A stretch of 64,000 nt of DNA from Nicotiana tabacum. Taxonomy: Eukaryota > Streptophyta > Magnoliopsida > Solanales > Solanaceae. The stretch spans positions 65,911,990 through 65,975,989 of the forward strand of contig NC_134095.1 in assembly GCF_000715075.1 (NCBI RefSeq), written 5' to 3'. Positions 1 through 10,730 of the stretch are shown here, in pieces; position 1 is the first letter of the stretch, and the number at the start of each line of letters is the position of its first letter. A program made the position numbers and the translations under genes. The notes beneath the pieces were generated by a model that saw nothing but the letters and a program-made list of their open reading frames with translations, did not search any database and had not been told where the DNA came from.

Positions 1-1660
1 ATGAATCATTAATAACTTTTACTCTTTGAAACACCATGGATTAAGTGCGACACAAGAGCATCAAGAGTTGGCTCAACACATCAAAGGACTCTTTCTATTA
101 CTTTGGTCATTGTGGAACCCAAACTCACACATCCTCAACTCTCCCAAAACAAACCTCACCTTTAGAATAGTGGCACTCAAAACGAAGTTAATGGAAGTTC
201 ACTCATCTCTCTCAAGAAAAGCCACAAGTCCGGCTCTAGGTACCATATGCTTGCCCCTTATGTGAGTATCCACTAATGTATGATTCATTCAACTCAAGAT
301 CATATAGGGCTTTTGTGGAGACATTGTGAAGGCTTTTTGTTCGGGGTAGGAAATGTTTTGGTCTAAGTAAGTTCCATCTTCCCTTAAGCACTTCTTTTGA
401 TTTATTTGGCACATATTCACTTGACTCTTTGAGTCATTTCACTTCTTTCTAAGGGGTTAGAGAGACACACCGTCACTCTTTCTTATGCATTTCAAACCTT
501 TTCTCCCTTTTCATCTTTCTACACCTTTCATTATTTACTTTTCTTGAATCCCTTTTTGTTCTTTTTCATATTAAACATTCTATTTGCCATTTTGCTTTTC
601 TTTCTTTTTCATTGCCTTTCCTTTTCTTCATTTTTGTGCCTTTTTACCACTTTGTTGCAATATTCATCTCCCCCCAAACTTATACTTTTTTCATGTGCTA
701 AAGGAAAGATCGGGTGGCAAGAGGGGGTATCTTTTAGAACGGGTATAGGCTTGTATTATGGTTCTTGAAGGAAAAAGGTCTAAGGCTCAAAAAGGTTGAC
801 TAGGGATCTTATCATTGGTAGGTTATGGGTGTGTTCAACTATCATTTGGACAAAGGAGAGCCTATAATCATGTCTCAAGTCAGAATTCACTTAGGATTTC
901 GCCTCAACAAACATTCAGGTCAAGTTCTAGAACAATGACTCGGGACTTAGACTTGCAATGCAATTACTCACCACACAAGCTATGGGATTGCTAAAGGCGC
1001 AGAGTCGGGGTCCCACAACGACCTTAGATAAGATTTGAGCATACAATGGTCCCAAAAAACCACTTGATGATTATTGGTCAATACAAGAGTCTAAGGTCAC
1101 TACTTTTACCATCCTAAACACAACAATTTATTTTTGACCATAAGATCAAAGGCAAATGTGCTAGGCCCAAGTGAAACTTTGCTTGAGGCACCCTTAACTA
1201 CTAACTACTAAAAACGAAAAGAAAAACGGACTCAAACCTTTAAGAAGGTTGTCACGCCATCCATCATTGAGAAGAGCCACCCGGTTCACACAACACTCCA
1301 CCTTTGGAAAGAACCGTGGCATTAAGAAAATCAAAGGCTTATTGCAAACTTGAGAAATAAGAAGCTACGAATCACAAATAAGCAGCTAAGAACGAAAAAT
1401 TTGCGGAAAGTAGAATGAATATATACAAGAGGGGATTTGGATATATAATAGATGGGATGAATATGTACAATGTAACATAACTTTATATACAGACCCAAAG
1501 TAAAATAAAAGTGCGATAAATGTACGACATGTTAAATTTATATACAACCCAAAAGTGAAAAATCAAGAAAGCATAAAAAAGTATCAAATATATATACAAT
1601 CATCCGAATGAATAAAAAGTAGGGTCTCCCCCCTCAAATGAAAGCTGGCATTGTCCCCAA
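1..1660 (-). other. Non-coding tail of element A between post-pol ORF and 3' LTR
   Basis: There is no coding signal here. It aligns by eye with 32790-34590 of element B on the other strand, for example the CCCCTCAAATGAAAGC block at 1633-1648 against GCTTTCATTTGAGGGG near 32810. In both elements this roughly 1.6-1.8 kb stretch is A/T-rich, with many short direct repeats and stops in all frames. In B it ends in a polypurine tract just before the LTR. The short open frames at 26-265 and 544-768 are not shared and are not regarded as genes. Confidence 0.7.
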
Positions 1661-1898
1661 TGCCAACTAAACCAAATAAAGCATCAAAAAATGATAGGAA
1701 AAAGGATATAGGGACTCCCTATGGCCTGTCTGTCTGCTTAGGCTCCTGAGTGGTCCCAGGGTCCTCACTGTGCTCGGGAACCTTAGACTGGTTCCCGGTG
1801 GCCTGCTACTGTGCTGCTGGGACCTGAATCTAGACCTGGACAGGCTCCTGTGGTGTATCTTGTGGCTGACTGGAGGAGGCCTCCGGTAGGTCGGCCAA

Positions 1899-3743
1899 CT
1901 AGATGACTGCATCATCCGCTCTAGGAATCATCCTCTTTCTCTTTGAAGGCCTCTGTGACTGCTCTGGCTGGGGATGAGCTGGTGGCATAGGATCATCGAG
2001 CAATAAGTCCAAAGGCAGTTGGTCTGCCTTCAATCGGTCAACATCAACCCTCAATGCCTTCACAGACTCCTTAGAAGCCTGCGTCTTCCTCAATTTCTTG
2101 TGCTCCCTAGGATGCTCCTTGAGAGACTGGTTGTGTGAAGCAACTGTATCTGTGAGCACCTTCTGAGTGTCGAGGATTTTCTTCTGGTTGTCTAAAATCT
2201 CTTTCAAAGCATCCTCTATTGATTGGGAAACCTATGGGGCTGGAGGTGCCGACTGAGCCTCTACCGTGGTAGTCAGGATGGACAACTTGGATGAGGCAGT
2301 CTACATCCAGTTCTTGATACTCAAAAGTGCCTGGCTCAATCGATGGGCAGTAATAGGATGGGCCCGGGAAGATGGAATCTCCGGGTCCGTTGAGGTGGAT
2401 GGACAAGGAGGGGCAGCAGTGGAAGTAAATGCAGGCTCAGTTGGAGTCACTACCACAACTGGCTCTCCAAACTGGCCAGTTGGAGCAGTAAGTGTACTCT
2501 TGAAGTTCTTGCTCTTGGGGTTGTCATCCCCCTGCATGATGTACCAGGAAAAAGGGGCCTTCGCTTTGACTTTGATGTCGAAGGGCCTCTTCTCCACTTT
2601 CAGGTCCTGGAAGTACATAGTGAGGAAACTGGGGAACAGGTAGTTTCTGTCATGCTCAGAACCCACAATAGTAATAATCCGCGACATCACATTCCCCACA
2701 TTGATTGGGTACCTCGCCATGATCGAAGCCACTAACACAGCCTGGTGGAGAGGGAGGTAGTTGTCATGTGTCGTGGAGTCCAATCGGCTATATACAAAGG
2801 TCTCCCACCCCCGTGTCTCAAAGTTCTAACTCTGTCTCAAGATCTTGACTCCAGTAGTCAACCAGTCGGGGGTGGTACCTGGGATTGCCAGGTATTGTGC
2901 TAGCCAGGGACGACCTCCTCGCCCATTTCCATCTTTGCCATGTATAGGGTCTCATCTTCCTCATTAAACCCAAGATAGTCATTGATTGTCTTCCCGTCGA
3001 ACAACACCTTCAGATTTTGAACCTTGGTCACTTTGGATCCCTTTTTGATGTGGGCTACGTTGCTGTAAAATTCCTTGACCATGTGTTCGTTGGCATCCAC
3101 ACACTCATCTAGAAAGTGTTCCCAGCCCACTCTTGTCCTAAACTGCCTCATCACGTTGGGATTGTGAGGTACTAATCTCTATCAATAAAACTCCACTCCG
3201 GGATTAACTTCCTCACCGGCCACCATTCCCGGAACTTGTGGTACGCTACCTCACTAACAAACCAGTCCTGCCACACCTCTGGCTTCCTAGTTCGGGCAAT
3301 ACCCCCACTTGTGGTTCACCTCCTTCTCCTACTTCTTCGTCTCCCCCTACTTCCTTCTCATTACCTATTGCACCCTCTCCAGATAATGAAGCTGTGGGAG
3401 AGGTGGAGTATTCCCCACTACCATCACCTAAGCCCTCAGACGACCCAGGAGAGATGTTCATTGATGCTTGAGCAGTGGGGGATGCTGGAGGTGTATCTCT
3501 TAGTCTATGCCTCTCCGGCCAGTCAGGGATGTATTCTGGCATAGAGTCCGAAGAGATCTCCCGGGAAGGCTCGTACTCACTCCCCGACATGCCAATGGCT
3601 CTGTCAGCAGCTTTTATTGCTTTCCTCATGTTCTTGATGTTTTCCCTAGCTTGGGGAGTGAATTTTATCATTTTCTGCTTCCCTCCCCGGGAAGATCCAC
3701 CTCTGCCCGATTGTTTAGTTCCTTTGCCTCGTTGTTCTACCAT
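1899..3743 (-). pseudogene. Post-pol ORF of element A (Athila ORF / plant transposon-protein family), broken
   Basis: This is the reading frame downstream of integrase, in the position where Athila elements carry their extra (env-like) ORF. It begins at an ATG (3743) just after an apparent splice acceptor (TTGCAG). A Gly/Lys-rich basic start is followed by a segment with ANEHMVKEFYSN, VAHIKKGSK and GKTINDYLGF (2900-3154), then VASIMARYPINVGNVMSR (2301-2783), then a Lys/Asp-rich predicted coiled coil (1899-2207). These motifs recur in order in element B. From memory they resemble the 'putative plant transposon protein' / Athila ORF families; no domain search was possible. I see no signal peptide, transmembrane helix or envelope feature. 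In-frame stops and shifts separate the three pieces, so this copy is dead. Confidence 0.7.
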
Positions 3744-4400
3744 TGTCTGCAACCATAATTCAATCAGCTTGTTAGTATCAGTGTAATCAGTTAAGAACCA
3801 AAGTTGCATAAGAGAAAAGAAGAATTGTAGACAGTTCTCAGAAATAACCCAGTGCGGACCGCACAAAATGGTGTGCGGCCGCACAGGGGTCAATGCAGAC
3901 CGCACAAAATGGCCATGCGGTCCGCATAGGGGTGGGGTTCAAACTACCCACCCTCTGTATCTAGGCAGTGGGGACTGCACAAAATGTAGTGCGGCCGCAT
4001 ATGGGCATAGTGTTGTCCGCACAAAATATAGTGTTGTCTCACTGCCCAAAGTTCAGCTTCCAGGTATTTCATCAAGGCGGTCCGAACAAAATGGTACTGC
4101 GGACCGCACAGAATCGACTGCGGTCCGCACTGAATGCCCAGAAGTGGCACTGACTTAGGGTTTAACGGAATTTTGATTTTAAACATAATTAACACCTAAA
4201 CAATGGCCCTAAGTGATTTCCCATTGTTTTTAACTATAGGAGCCTACTCTAATCAAGAAATTTTACAACCTTAACCTAATCAATTGACTAAAATCTACGG
4301 GAAACATAGAGAGGGAAGCAAGAAGAACTAAAATTAAAAGAAATTAACAAAATTGAACAATTAAAAGGCAAGTAATGGTACCAGATGTAAAATGAAATAA
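3744..4400 (-). promoter_or_regulatory. Putative intron upstream of post-pol ORF, containing palindrome array B
   Basis: Read on the minus strand, a GT donor lies near 4382 (CATCTG followed by GTACCATT). A perfect plant branch-point consensus TACTAAC sits near 3772-3778, and the acceptor TTGCAG lies three bases before the ORF's ATG at 3743. The interval 3853-4131 holds six or more GCGG(A/T)CCGC or GCGGCCGC palindromes. Element B has the same TACTAAC-AG arrangement at 30741-30758, which argues that the intron is real. Splicing is inferred only. Confidence 0.5.
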
Positions 4401-4508
4401 AGTTAATCATTTCCAACAATCAATTACGAGCAAAGGGAGATGATGAACAGTGTTTGTATTAGTTTGAGATTCAAGGGTTCGAAAAGGGTAAAAGAAGAGC
4501 CTGAGGCC

Positions 4509-4763
4509 GTATTTATAGAAAAGGACCTGGGGCCCAGTCTCACCAGCCAGTACGGTCCGCACAAACTGAACCGCGGTCCGCACTATACAAATACTTTCAA
4601 GCTTGAGAAGGCAACAATCTGCGGTCTGCACAAAATGGACTGCGGCCGTAGAGGTCCACTGTGGACCGCACAAAATGTAGTGCGACCGCAGTGGAAAACT
4701 TCAGAGGGATCTACATTTCACCCTCAATAGTGCGATCCGCACTAAATGTAGTGCGGTCGCATT
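4509..4763 (-). promoter_or_regulatory. Putative internal promoter after pol: palindrome array A plus TATA box
   Basis: The minus strand reads an array of CGG/CCG palindromes (4551-4763: TACGGTCCGCAC, CGCGGTCCGCAC, TGCGGTCGCA and others), then about 35 bp, then TCTATAAATAC (plus positions 4509-4519). This copies the layout of the same element's LTR, where the array lies just upstream of TATAAAT. It would drive a transcript of the post-pol ORF without the LTR. Element B has the equivalent at 29745-30020. Confidence 0.5.
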
Positions 4764-4931
4764 AGCCACTTTAGAGACCTGGCACTTTTTCCACTATGTC
4801 CTGTACTGCATCAACACAGCCCTGTACATCTCATAACCAGTTAGCCCAAAAATCAATCATATACTAAAAAGAAAATCAAAGAAAACAAGAAGAAAACACA
4901 TGGGTTGCCTCCCAAGAAGCGCCTGATTTAA

Positions 4932-4946
4932 CGTCGCGGCACGACG
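4932..4946 (-). other. Conserved stem-loop block just after pol
   Basis: CGTCG-CGGCA-CGACG is a perfect 5-bp inverted repeat about 15 bases beyond the integrase stop. The surrounding block (about 4895-4950) is nearly identical to 29565-29610 of element B, including the GGGAGGCAACCCATGTG stretch, although neither is coding. In B the stem is partly decayed. Selection on RNA or DNA function before the elements died is possible. Confidence 0.45.
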
Positions 4947-4961
4947 CATGTTACCATCACA

Positions 4962-6119
4962 TCATTTGAAATGAAGAAGTGCCACCACGTGGCTGTCATC
5001 AATTTTTCCAAGATAATGCTTGACCTGGTGCCCAGTAACTCTGAAAACTTCACCATGTTTGTTCTTTAAATCAAGAGCACTAAACGGGGTCACACACACC
5101 ACTTCAAAAGGTCCACTCCATTTTGACTTGAGCTTTCCTGGAAATAGACGTAACTGGGAGTTGAACAAGAGAACCAAATCACCTACTTTGAACTCCTTTC
5201 CACAAGCATATTTATCATGAAGGTACTGCATCTTGTCTTATAAGGACGAACTGGAGTAGACATAGAATCTGAATTCATCAAGTTCATTGAGCTGCTTCAC
5301 ACGAAGATTGGCTGCAACATCGCACTCAAGATTTAGCTTCCTCAAAGCCCACATGACCTTGTGCTCTAACTCAAGCGGTAGATGACAAGCTTTCCCAAAC
5401 ACCAACAGATACGGAGACATACCAATCAGAGTCTTGTAAGCAGTCCTATAAGACCATAGAGCGTCATCCAACTTCTTTGACCAATCGGTCCTATTTTCAT
5501 TGACCGTCTTTGATAATATGCTTTTAATTTCCCTGTTGGAGACTTCAACTTGACCACTTGCTTGAGGATGATAGGGAGTAGAAACTTTGTGATTGACATC
5601 ATACTTTGAAAGTAAAGTGTCGAAAGCTCTATTGCAAAAATGAGACCCCCCATCACTTATAATTGCACAAGGAGTACCAAACTTTGTAAAAATGCTCTTT
5701 TTGAGAAATGCAACAATACTCCGGGCCTCATTGTTTGGTAAAGCCATGGCTTCAACCCACTTTGAAACATAGTCCACCGCCACAAGAATGTAAGTATTCC
5801 CACAAGAGTTAACAAATGGGCCCATGAAATCAATGCCTCATACATCAAAAATATCAACCTCAAGGATGGTATTGAGAGGAATCTCATCTTTCCTCGAAAT
5901 TCTACCCGCTCTTTGGCATTCGTCGCATCTCTTCACCAAATCACCCGCATCTTTGAACAAAGTTGGCCAATAAAACCCACAACTAAGAACTTTAGAAGTT
6001 GTCCTCGCCCCTCCATGATGGCCACCATAGGGAGAGGAATGACAAGCCTCCAATATACTCAATTGCTCCTCCTCCAGGACACACCTTCGGATCACACCAT
6101 CCGTGCAAATCTTGAACAA
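4962..6119 (-). pseudogene. Integrase of element A
   Basis: This is the DDE integrase that inserts retroelement cDNA. The minus strand reads an N-terminal zinc-binding module (HSSPYGGHHGG, then CDECQRAG), then the catalytic core: first Asp in [12 protein letters not shown], second in IISDGGSHF, Glu in [12 protein letters not shown]. The C-terminal domain contains [11 protein letters not shown] and [16 protein letters not shown]. Domain order and length are normal. Stop codons split it near 5834 (between the zinc module and the core) and 5236 (between the core and the C-terminal domain), with all key residues retained. It follows RNase H in the usual gypsy order. Confidence 0.9.
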
Positions 6120-6131
6120 GTATGGCTCATC

Positions 6132-7464
6132 CTAATAGAAGTCCAAAATATCCCGCTTGAGCTTCTTCCTTTGGTTAGAAGAGAGCTCACACGGGATTAT
6201 ACCGGTCACAAGGAAATTAGCAACATCGGCAAACCATGGCATATCATTCATCGACACCGAAAGGAGTTGTTTGTCAGGAAATAAATCATTGATCTCTAGG
6301 CCATCACTAGGCCTCCCCTCCTCCTCTAAGCGGGACAAGTGGTCTGCCACTTGGCTCTCACTACCCTTCCGATCCACAATCTCCAAATCAAACTCTTGAA
6401 GTAACAAGACTCATCGCATCAGTCTAGCTTTGGAGTCCTTCTTCGTCATCAAGTACCGGAGTGCAGCATGGTCAGTATGAATAATAACCTTGGCACCCGT
6501 AAGATACGGCCGGAATTTTTCCATAGCAAACACAATAGCCAAAAGTTCTTTCTCGGTCACCGTGTAGTTCACTTAAGCATCATTCATTGTCTTGCTCACA
6601 TAGTACACCAGATGAAATATTTTGTTCACTATTTGACCCAAAACCACCCCAACCGCAACATCGCTCGCATCACACATGAGCTCAAAGGTCAAGCTCCAAT
6701 TAGGCATGGTAATGATAGGGGTGGTGGTCAACTTATGCTTGAGAAGTTCAAAGGCTTTCATACATTTCTCATCAAACACTAACTTAGCATTTTTTTCCAA
6801 CAACTTGCACAAGGGGTTCACCACCTTCGAAAAGTCTTTGATAAATCTCTGGTAGAACCCCGCATGCCCAAGAAAACTTCGAACTCCCTTGACGGATACA
6901 GGGGGAGAGAGCCTTGAAATCACATCGATCTTTTCTTTATCTACCTCAATACCATGCTTCAAAATTTTGTGCCCAAGAACTATTCCTTCTCCTACCATAA
7001 AGTGGCATTTCTCCCAATTGAGAACAAGATTGGTTTCTTCACAACGGGCCAATACCCTATCAAGATTCTTCAAGCATTCATCAAATGAGTCCCCCATAGC
7101 ACTAAAATCATCCATAAACACCTCCAAAATGTCTTCCACCATATCGGTGAAAATGGCCATCATACACCGCTGAAATATAGTCGGTGCATTACACAACCCA
7201 AAAGGCATCCTAGATAAAGCAAATGTGCCATACGGACAAGTGAATGTGCCCTTCTCCTGATCTTCTGGAGCAATCAAGTTTTGGTTGTATCCAGAATACC
7301 CATCTAAGAAGCAATAGAAGGCACTCCCAACAAGTCGATCTAACATCTGATCCAGAAATGGCACGGGTCACTTTATTCAACTTGCAGTAGTCCATGCATA
7401 CCCTCCAACCGATAACTATTCTTGTCGGAATCAACTCATTTTTAGAATTTGTTACCACGGTCAT
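6132..7464 (-). pseudogene. Reverse transcriptase and RNase H of element A
   Basis: This is the polymerase that copies element RNA to DNA, followed by RNase H. Visible motifs are VCMDYCKLNKVTR, FLDGYSGYNQ, MPFGLCNAPTIFQRCM, the catalytic FMDDFS (the YXDD-box equivalent), then [16 protein letters not shown] and the RNase H start [12 protein letters not shown], and later DRKGSESQVADHLSRLEEE. A frameshift near 7364 moves the N-terminal strand to another frame. Stops interrupt RNase H near 6570 and 6410. The motif spectrum is that of Athila-lineage gypsy elements. Confidence 0.9.
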
Positions 7465-7550
7465 GCCACCCTTCTTCGGTACACATTACACCGGTGAAGT
7501 CCAAGAGCTATCAGAGATGGGGTACACAACCCCAACATCCAACACCTTGA

Positions 7551-8619
7551 TCACCTTTTTTTCACAACTTCTTGAATTGCTTCGTTCAATCTTCTTTGAT
7601 GCTCCAAGGAAGGCTTTGCATCATCCTCCAAGATAATTTTGTGCATACAGAATGCGGGGCTTATTCTCTGAATATCAGCTAGAGTCCATCCAATTATCTT
7701 TTTTTCGCTTTTGAAGCACTGCCAATATGGCATCAACCTGCATGTTAGTAAGGCAAGAATAAAGAATAACTGGCAAAGTAGAATTTGAGCCTAAGAACTC
7801 GTACCTGAGGTGTGGAGGAAGTGGTTTCAACTCCAACTCCGGAGGCTCCTCAATTGAAGGTTTAGTTGGTGGAGTCTTTCTATTCTCGAGATCCAACGAC
7901 AATTTCCTAGGCTCATAAGAATAAGATCTCATTCTATGTAAAGCATTCACGCACTCCACTCGGCTTGCATCTTCATTGACATCAAGATTCAACAATACGG
8001 CCTCCAATGGGTCCTCTACATTGATCATTACACTGGTGTCATCAATTATCACTGTTGTGATGAGGTCAACAAAAAAGCACACCTCGGTACTGTTGGGCTG
8101 CTTCATAGATTTGCACACATGAAAGACCACCTTTTCATCACCCACCCGGAAGGTGAGTTCCCTTGCTTCCACATCTACCAATGCCTTTCCTGTAGCTAGG
8201 AAAGGTCTGCCCAGTATGATAGGAACATTGTAGTCCACCTCGCAATCCAAGATCACAAAATCAACTGGCAAGATAAATTTGTCCACACGGACAAGCACAT
8301 CATCAATAATACCCAATGGTCTCTTCATCGATCTATCTGCCATTTGTAACCTCATGGAAGTCGGCCTAGGTTGCCCAATACCCAAGGTTTTGAATACTGA
8401 GTAGGGCATCAAATTGATACTAGCTCCCAAATCACATAGAGCCTTGGCAAAATCCGCACTTCTAATGGTGCAAGGAATGGTGAAGGCATCGGGATCTTCA
8501 AGCTTTGGGGCCATTGAATGCACTATAGCACTAACTTGGTGAGTCATCTTTATAGTTTTAAAATCCATAGAACGCTTCTTTGTGACCAAGTCTTTCATGA
8601 ATTTTACATAGCTCGACAT
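7551..8619 (-). pseudogene. Gag-pol aspartic protease region of element A
   Basis: The retropepsin-like protease that processes the polyprotein is visible as CDLGASINLMPYSVFK (active-site DLGA) and, about 80 residues on, VPIILGRPFLATGKAL (ILG flap partner motif). The frame runs from MSSYVKFMKDLVTKK to a frameshift near 7690, after which WTLADIQRISPAFCMHKI continues in another frame. A TAA stop separates it from gag; the homologous codon in element B is CAA, so the stop arose by a C-to-T change. Length and sequence closely match B at 25789-27018. Confidence 0.85.
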
Positions 8620-8718
8620 TTATTCAAGAGCCTCCACCAGAGGGACATTAATGGACAAGCTCTTCATCATGTCAATGAACTTCTTAAACTGATTATCATT
8701 CTTTTGCTTCGCGAGCCT

Positions 8719-10611
8719 TTAAGGATAAGGTAAAGGTGGCCTTGGCAAAGGAGCCTTGGCTTTAGGCACAACCGGCTCCGGCATGTCTATTATGTGTTCC
8801 CTAGACGGGTTCACATCATTTTGAGTTTCCACCTCGACATCTTGAACATCAATTCTCACTTCGTTGTTTACATTTTCTTTAGCCACATCTTCAACTACCA
8901 AACGGACTTCATCTTCTTGCAACTCAACATCATCATCCAAGATTTGTTTTTGTTTGGAGGCATTCACATCACCGCCTCTCCCACTTCTCGTTGTTACCAC
9001 CATGACATGATTGTTTCCACCCTTTGGCACTACCATATCACTTGGTAGGGCACCCTTAGGGAGAGTATTTAAAGACTGAGAGATTTGGCTTAATTGTACC
9101 TCTAAATTTCTGATAGAGGTATTGTGGGAAGCCAACTGTGCATCCGAATCCACATTCTTCTTCATCATCTGTTCGAACATCATTTCAATTCTACTCATAT
9201 CATTGCCAGAAGAACTAGGGCCTTAAGATGGAAAAGGGGGTGGATTGTTCGGTTGTTGTTACATTGGGGGCCCTTGAAAGCCTTGCCCCCGATTTCCTTG
9301 GTTTCCATTGTTCCATCCACCTTGACTGTTATTGCCACCCCAATTGTTGTTATTACCATTACAATTTCCTTGGTTGCCTTGATTGTTGTTCTGATTGCCT
9401 CAATTGTTGTTTTGGGTTCTGTTCCCCCAATGACCACTATTTTGTTGTTGGTTGCCCCAATTGCCTTGAGGTCTCTACTATTGTTGGTTAGAAGAGCTGC
9501 CCCATTGGCCTTGATAGTTGTTTACCTATTGAACCTCTTCACTTTGGTCATCATAACCATCATTTTGAAATCCATCAGAGTTATCATCAAATTGCTCAGA
9601 ATTCCCTTGGTTTTGTTGCCTTATTTGCCTTCTTTTGTTGACAAGCATATTGACACCCTCCATGGCATTCACTTGGCGAGTATTTTGAACTTGTTGCAAC
9701 TGTGCCTTTGCCAATTAATTCATAGTAGTTGTCAACTCCGCTATAGCATGCCCATGATCGTGTAATTCCTTATGCAAATAAATAACCGTAGGGTCACCCT
9801 GAGGCATATTGGCTCTACTTTGCCATGCAGAAGAAGTGTCAGTCATCTCGTCGAGTATATCACATGCTTCATCATATGATAGCTTCATAAAGTTTCCCCC
9901 CAGCAAAATGGTTTACTATGCATTGATTTGTTGTATTGATGCCCCGATAGAAGGTTTGTTATATCATAGCCTCGATCATATCATTATTGGGGCATTCTTT
10001 CACCATTATTCTATAATGCTCCCAAATCTCATGCAAAGGTTCTGTGGCTTTTGCTTGAAAGACAATATCTCATCACGCAATACCGCCATCTGCCCCGGCG
10101 AGAAAAATTTAGCAATGAATTTATCCGCCAACTCATCCCAAGTTGTGATAGAATGGTTAGGAAGTCTCTCAAGCCAATCTAATGCCTTCCCCCGAAGTGA
10201 GAATGGGAAGAGTCTCAACCTAAGAGCATCCTCGGACACATTCATCTGCTTGCTCCCCCAGCATGTATCCACGAACCTCTTGAGATGTTTGTAGGCATTT
10301 TGATTTGCAGCACCCGTGAAATACCCATGCTGCTCAAGTAAGGTCAACATCACATTGGTTATCTAAAAATTGTCCACCCGGACTCGGGGTGGGACAATAA
10401 CACTCGCATAGCCTTGGTTCGGAAGTACCCTGGGTGCCACTCTTGGAGGTGGCAGAGGAGGGTCTGGAACATTGTCATAGGGATTAGCATTGGCATTGCG
10501 GCCTCTACGTTGTCCTTGAGGTACAAGAGGGACTTCATCATCTACGACATCATCTACCTCCTCCCCCGCGATCACATTTCCAAGAGGGTCATTAGTGTTG
10601 TTCGCTGCCAT
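8719..10611 (-). pseudogene. Gag of element A
   Basis: The structural capsid-type protein starts at ATG 10611 with an acidic leader (MAANNTNDPLGNVIAGEEVD). A Pro-rich stretch follows, then the core with YKHLKRFVDTCWGSK, LRLFPFSLRGKALDWLERLP and TWDELADKFIAKFFSPG, the typical plant gypsy gag core. After it come KLSYDEACDILDEM, a long Asn/Gln/Gly-rich low-complexity segment (about 9240-9560), and a C-terminal Met/Gln-rich part (9198-8719). Stops after the leader, after the core, and in the Asn-rich part fragment it. Several stops replace CAA or TGG codons still present in element B. No zinc knuckle is obvious. Confidence 0.85.
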
Positions 10612-10706
10612 TTGGTACCTGAGTTATGACACAAACAAGTTAGTAAAAAAGAAGGAAAGAAGAACAATACACAAGACTAACTAAATAGATAGCCAAAATC
10701 GTTAGC

Positions 10707-10724
10707 TCCCCGACAATGGCGCCA
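10707..10724 (-). other. Primer binding site of element A
   Basis: TGGCGCCATTGTCGGGGA on the minus strand lies six bases inside the 5' LTR. It fits the 3' end of plant tRNA-Asp with about two mismatches (established Athila/Tat primer; comparison from memory). Confidence 0.8.
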
Positions 10725-10730
10725 AAAAGG

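Noticed and set aside
1899..3743. Possible retroviral-type envelope gene after pol
   Set aside because: Position fits, but no signal peptide, transmembrane helix or cleavage-site-like sequence is visible in either copy; the ends are basic and coiled-coil.
3853..4131. Regularly spaced GC-rich palindromes that could suggest a CRISPR array
   Set aside because: This is plant nuclear DNA; the repeats are short and degenerate, spacers are only about ten bases and themselves repeated, and they lie in retrotransposon promoters.
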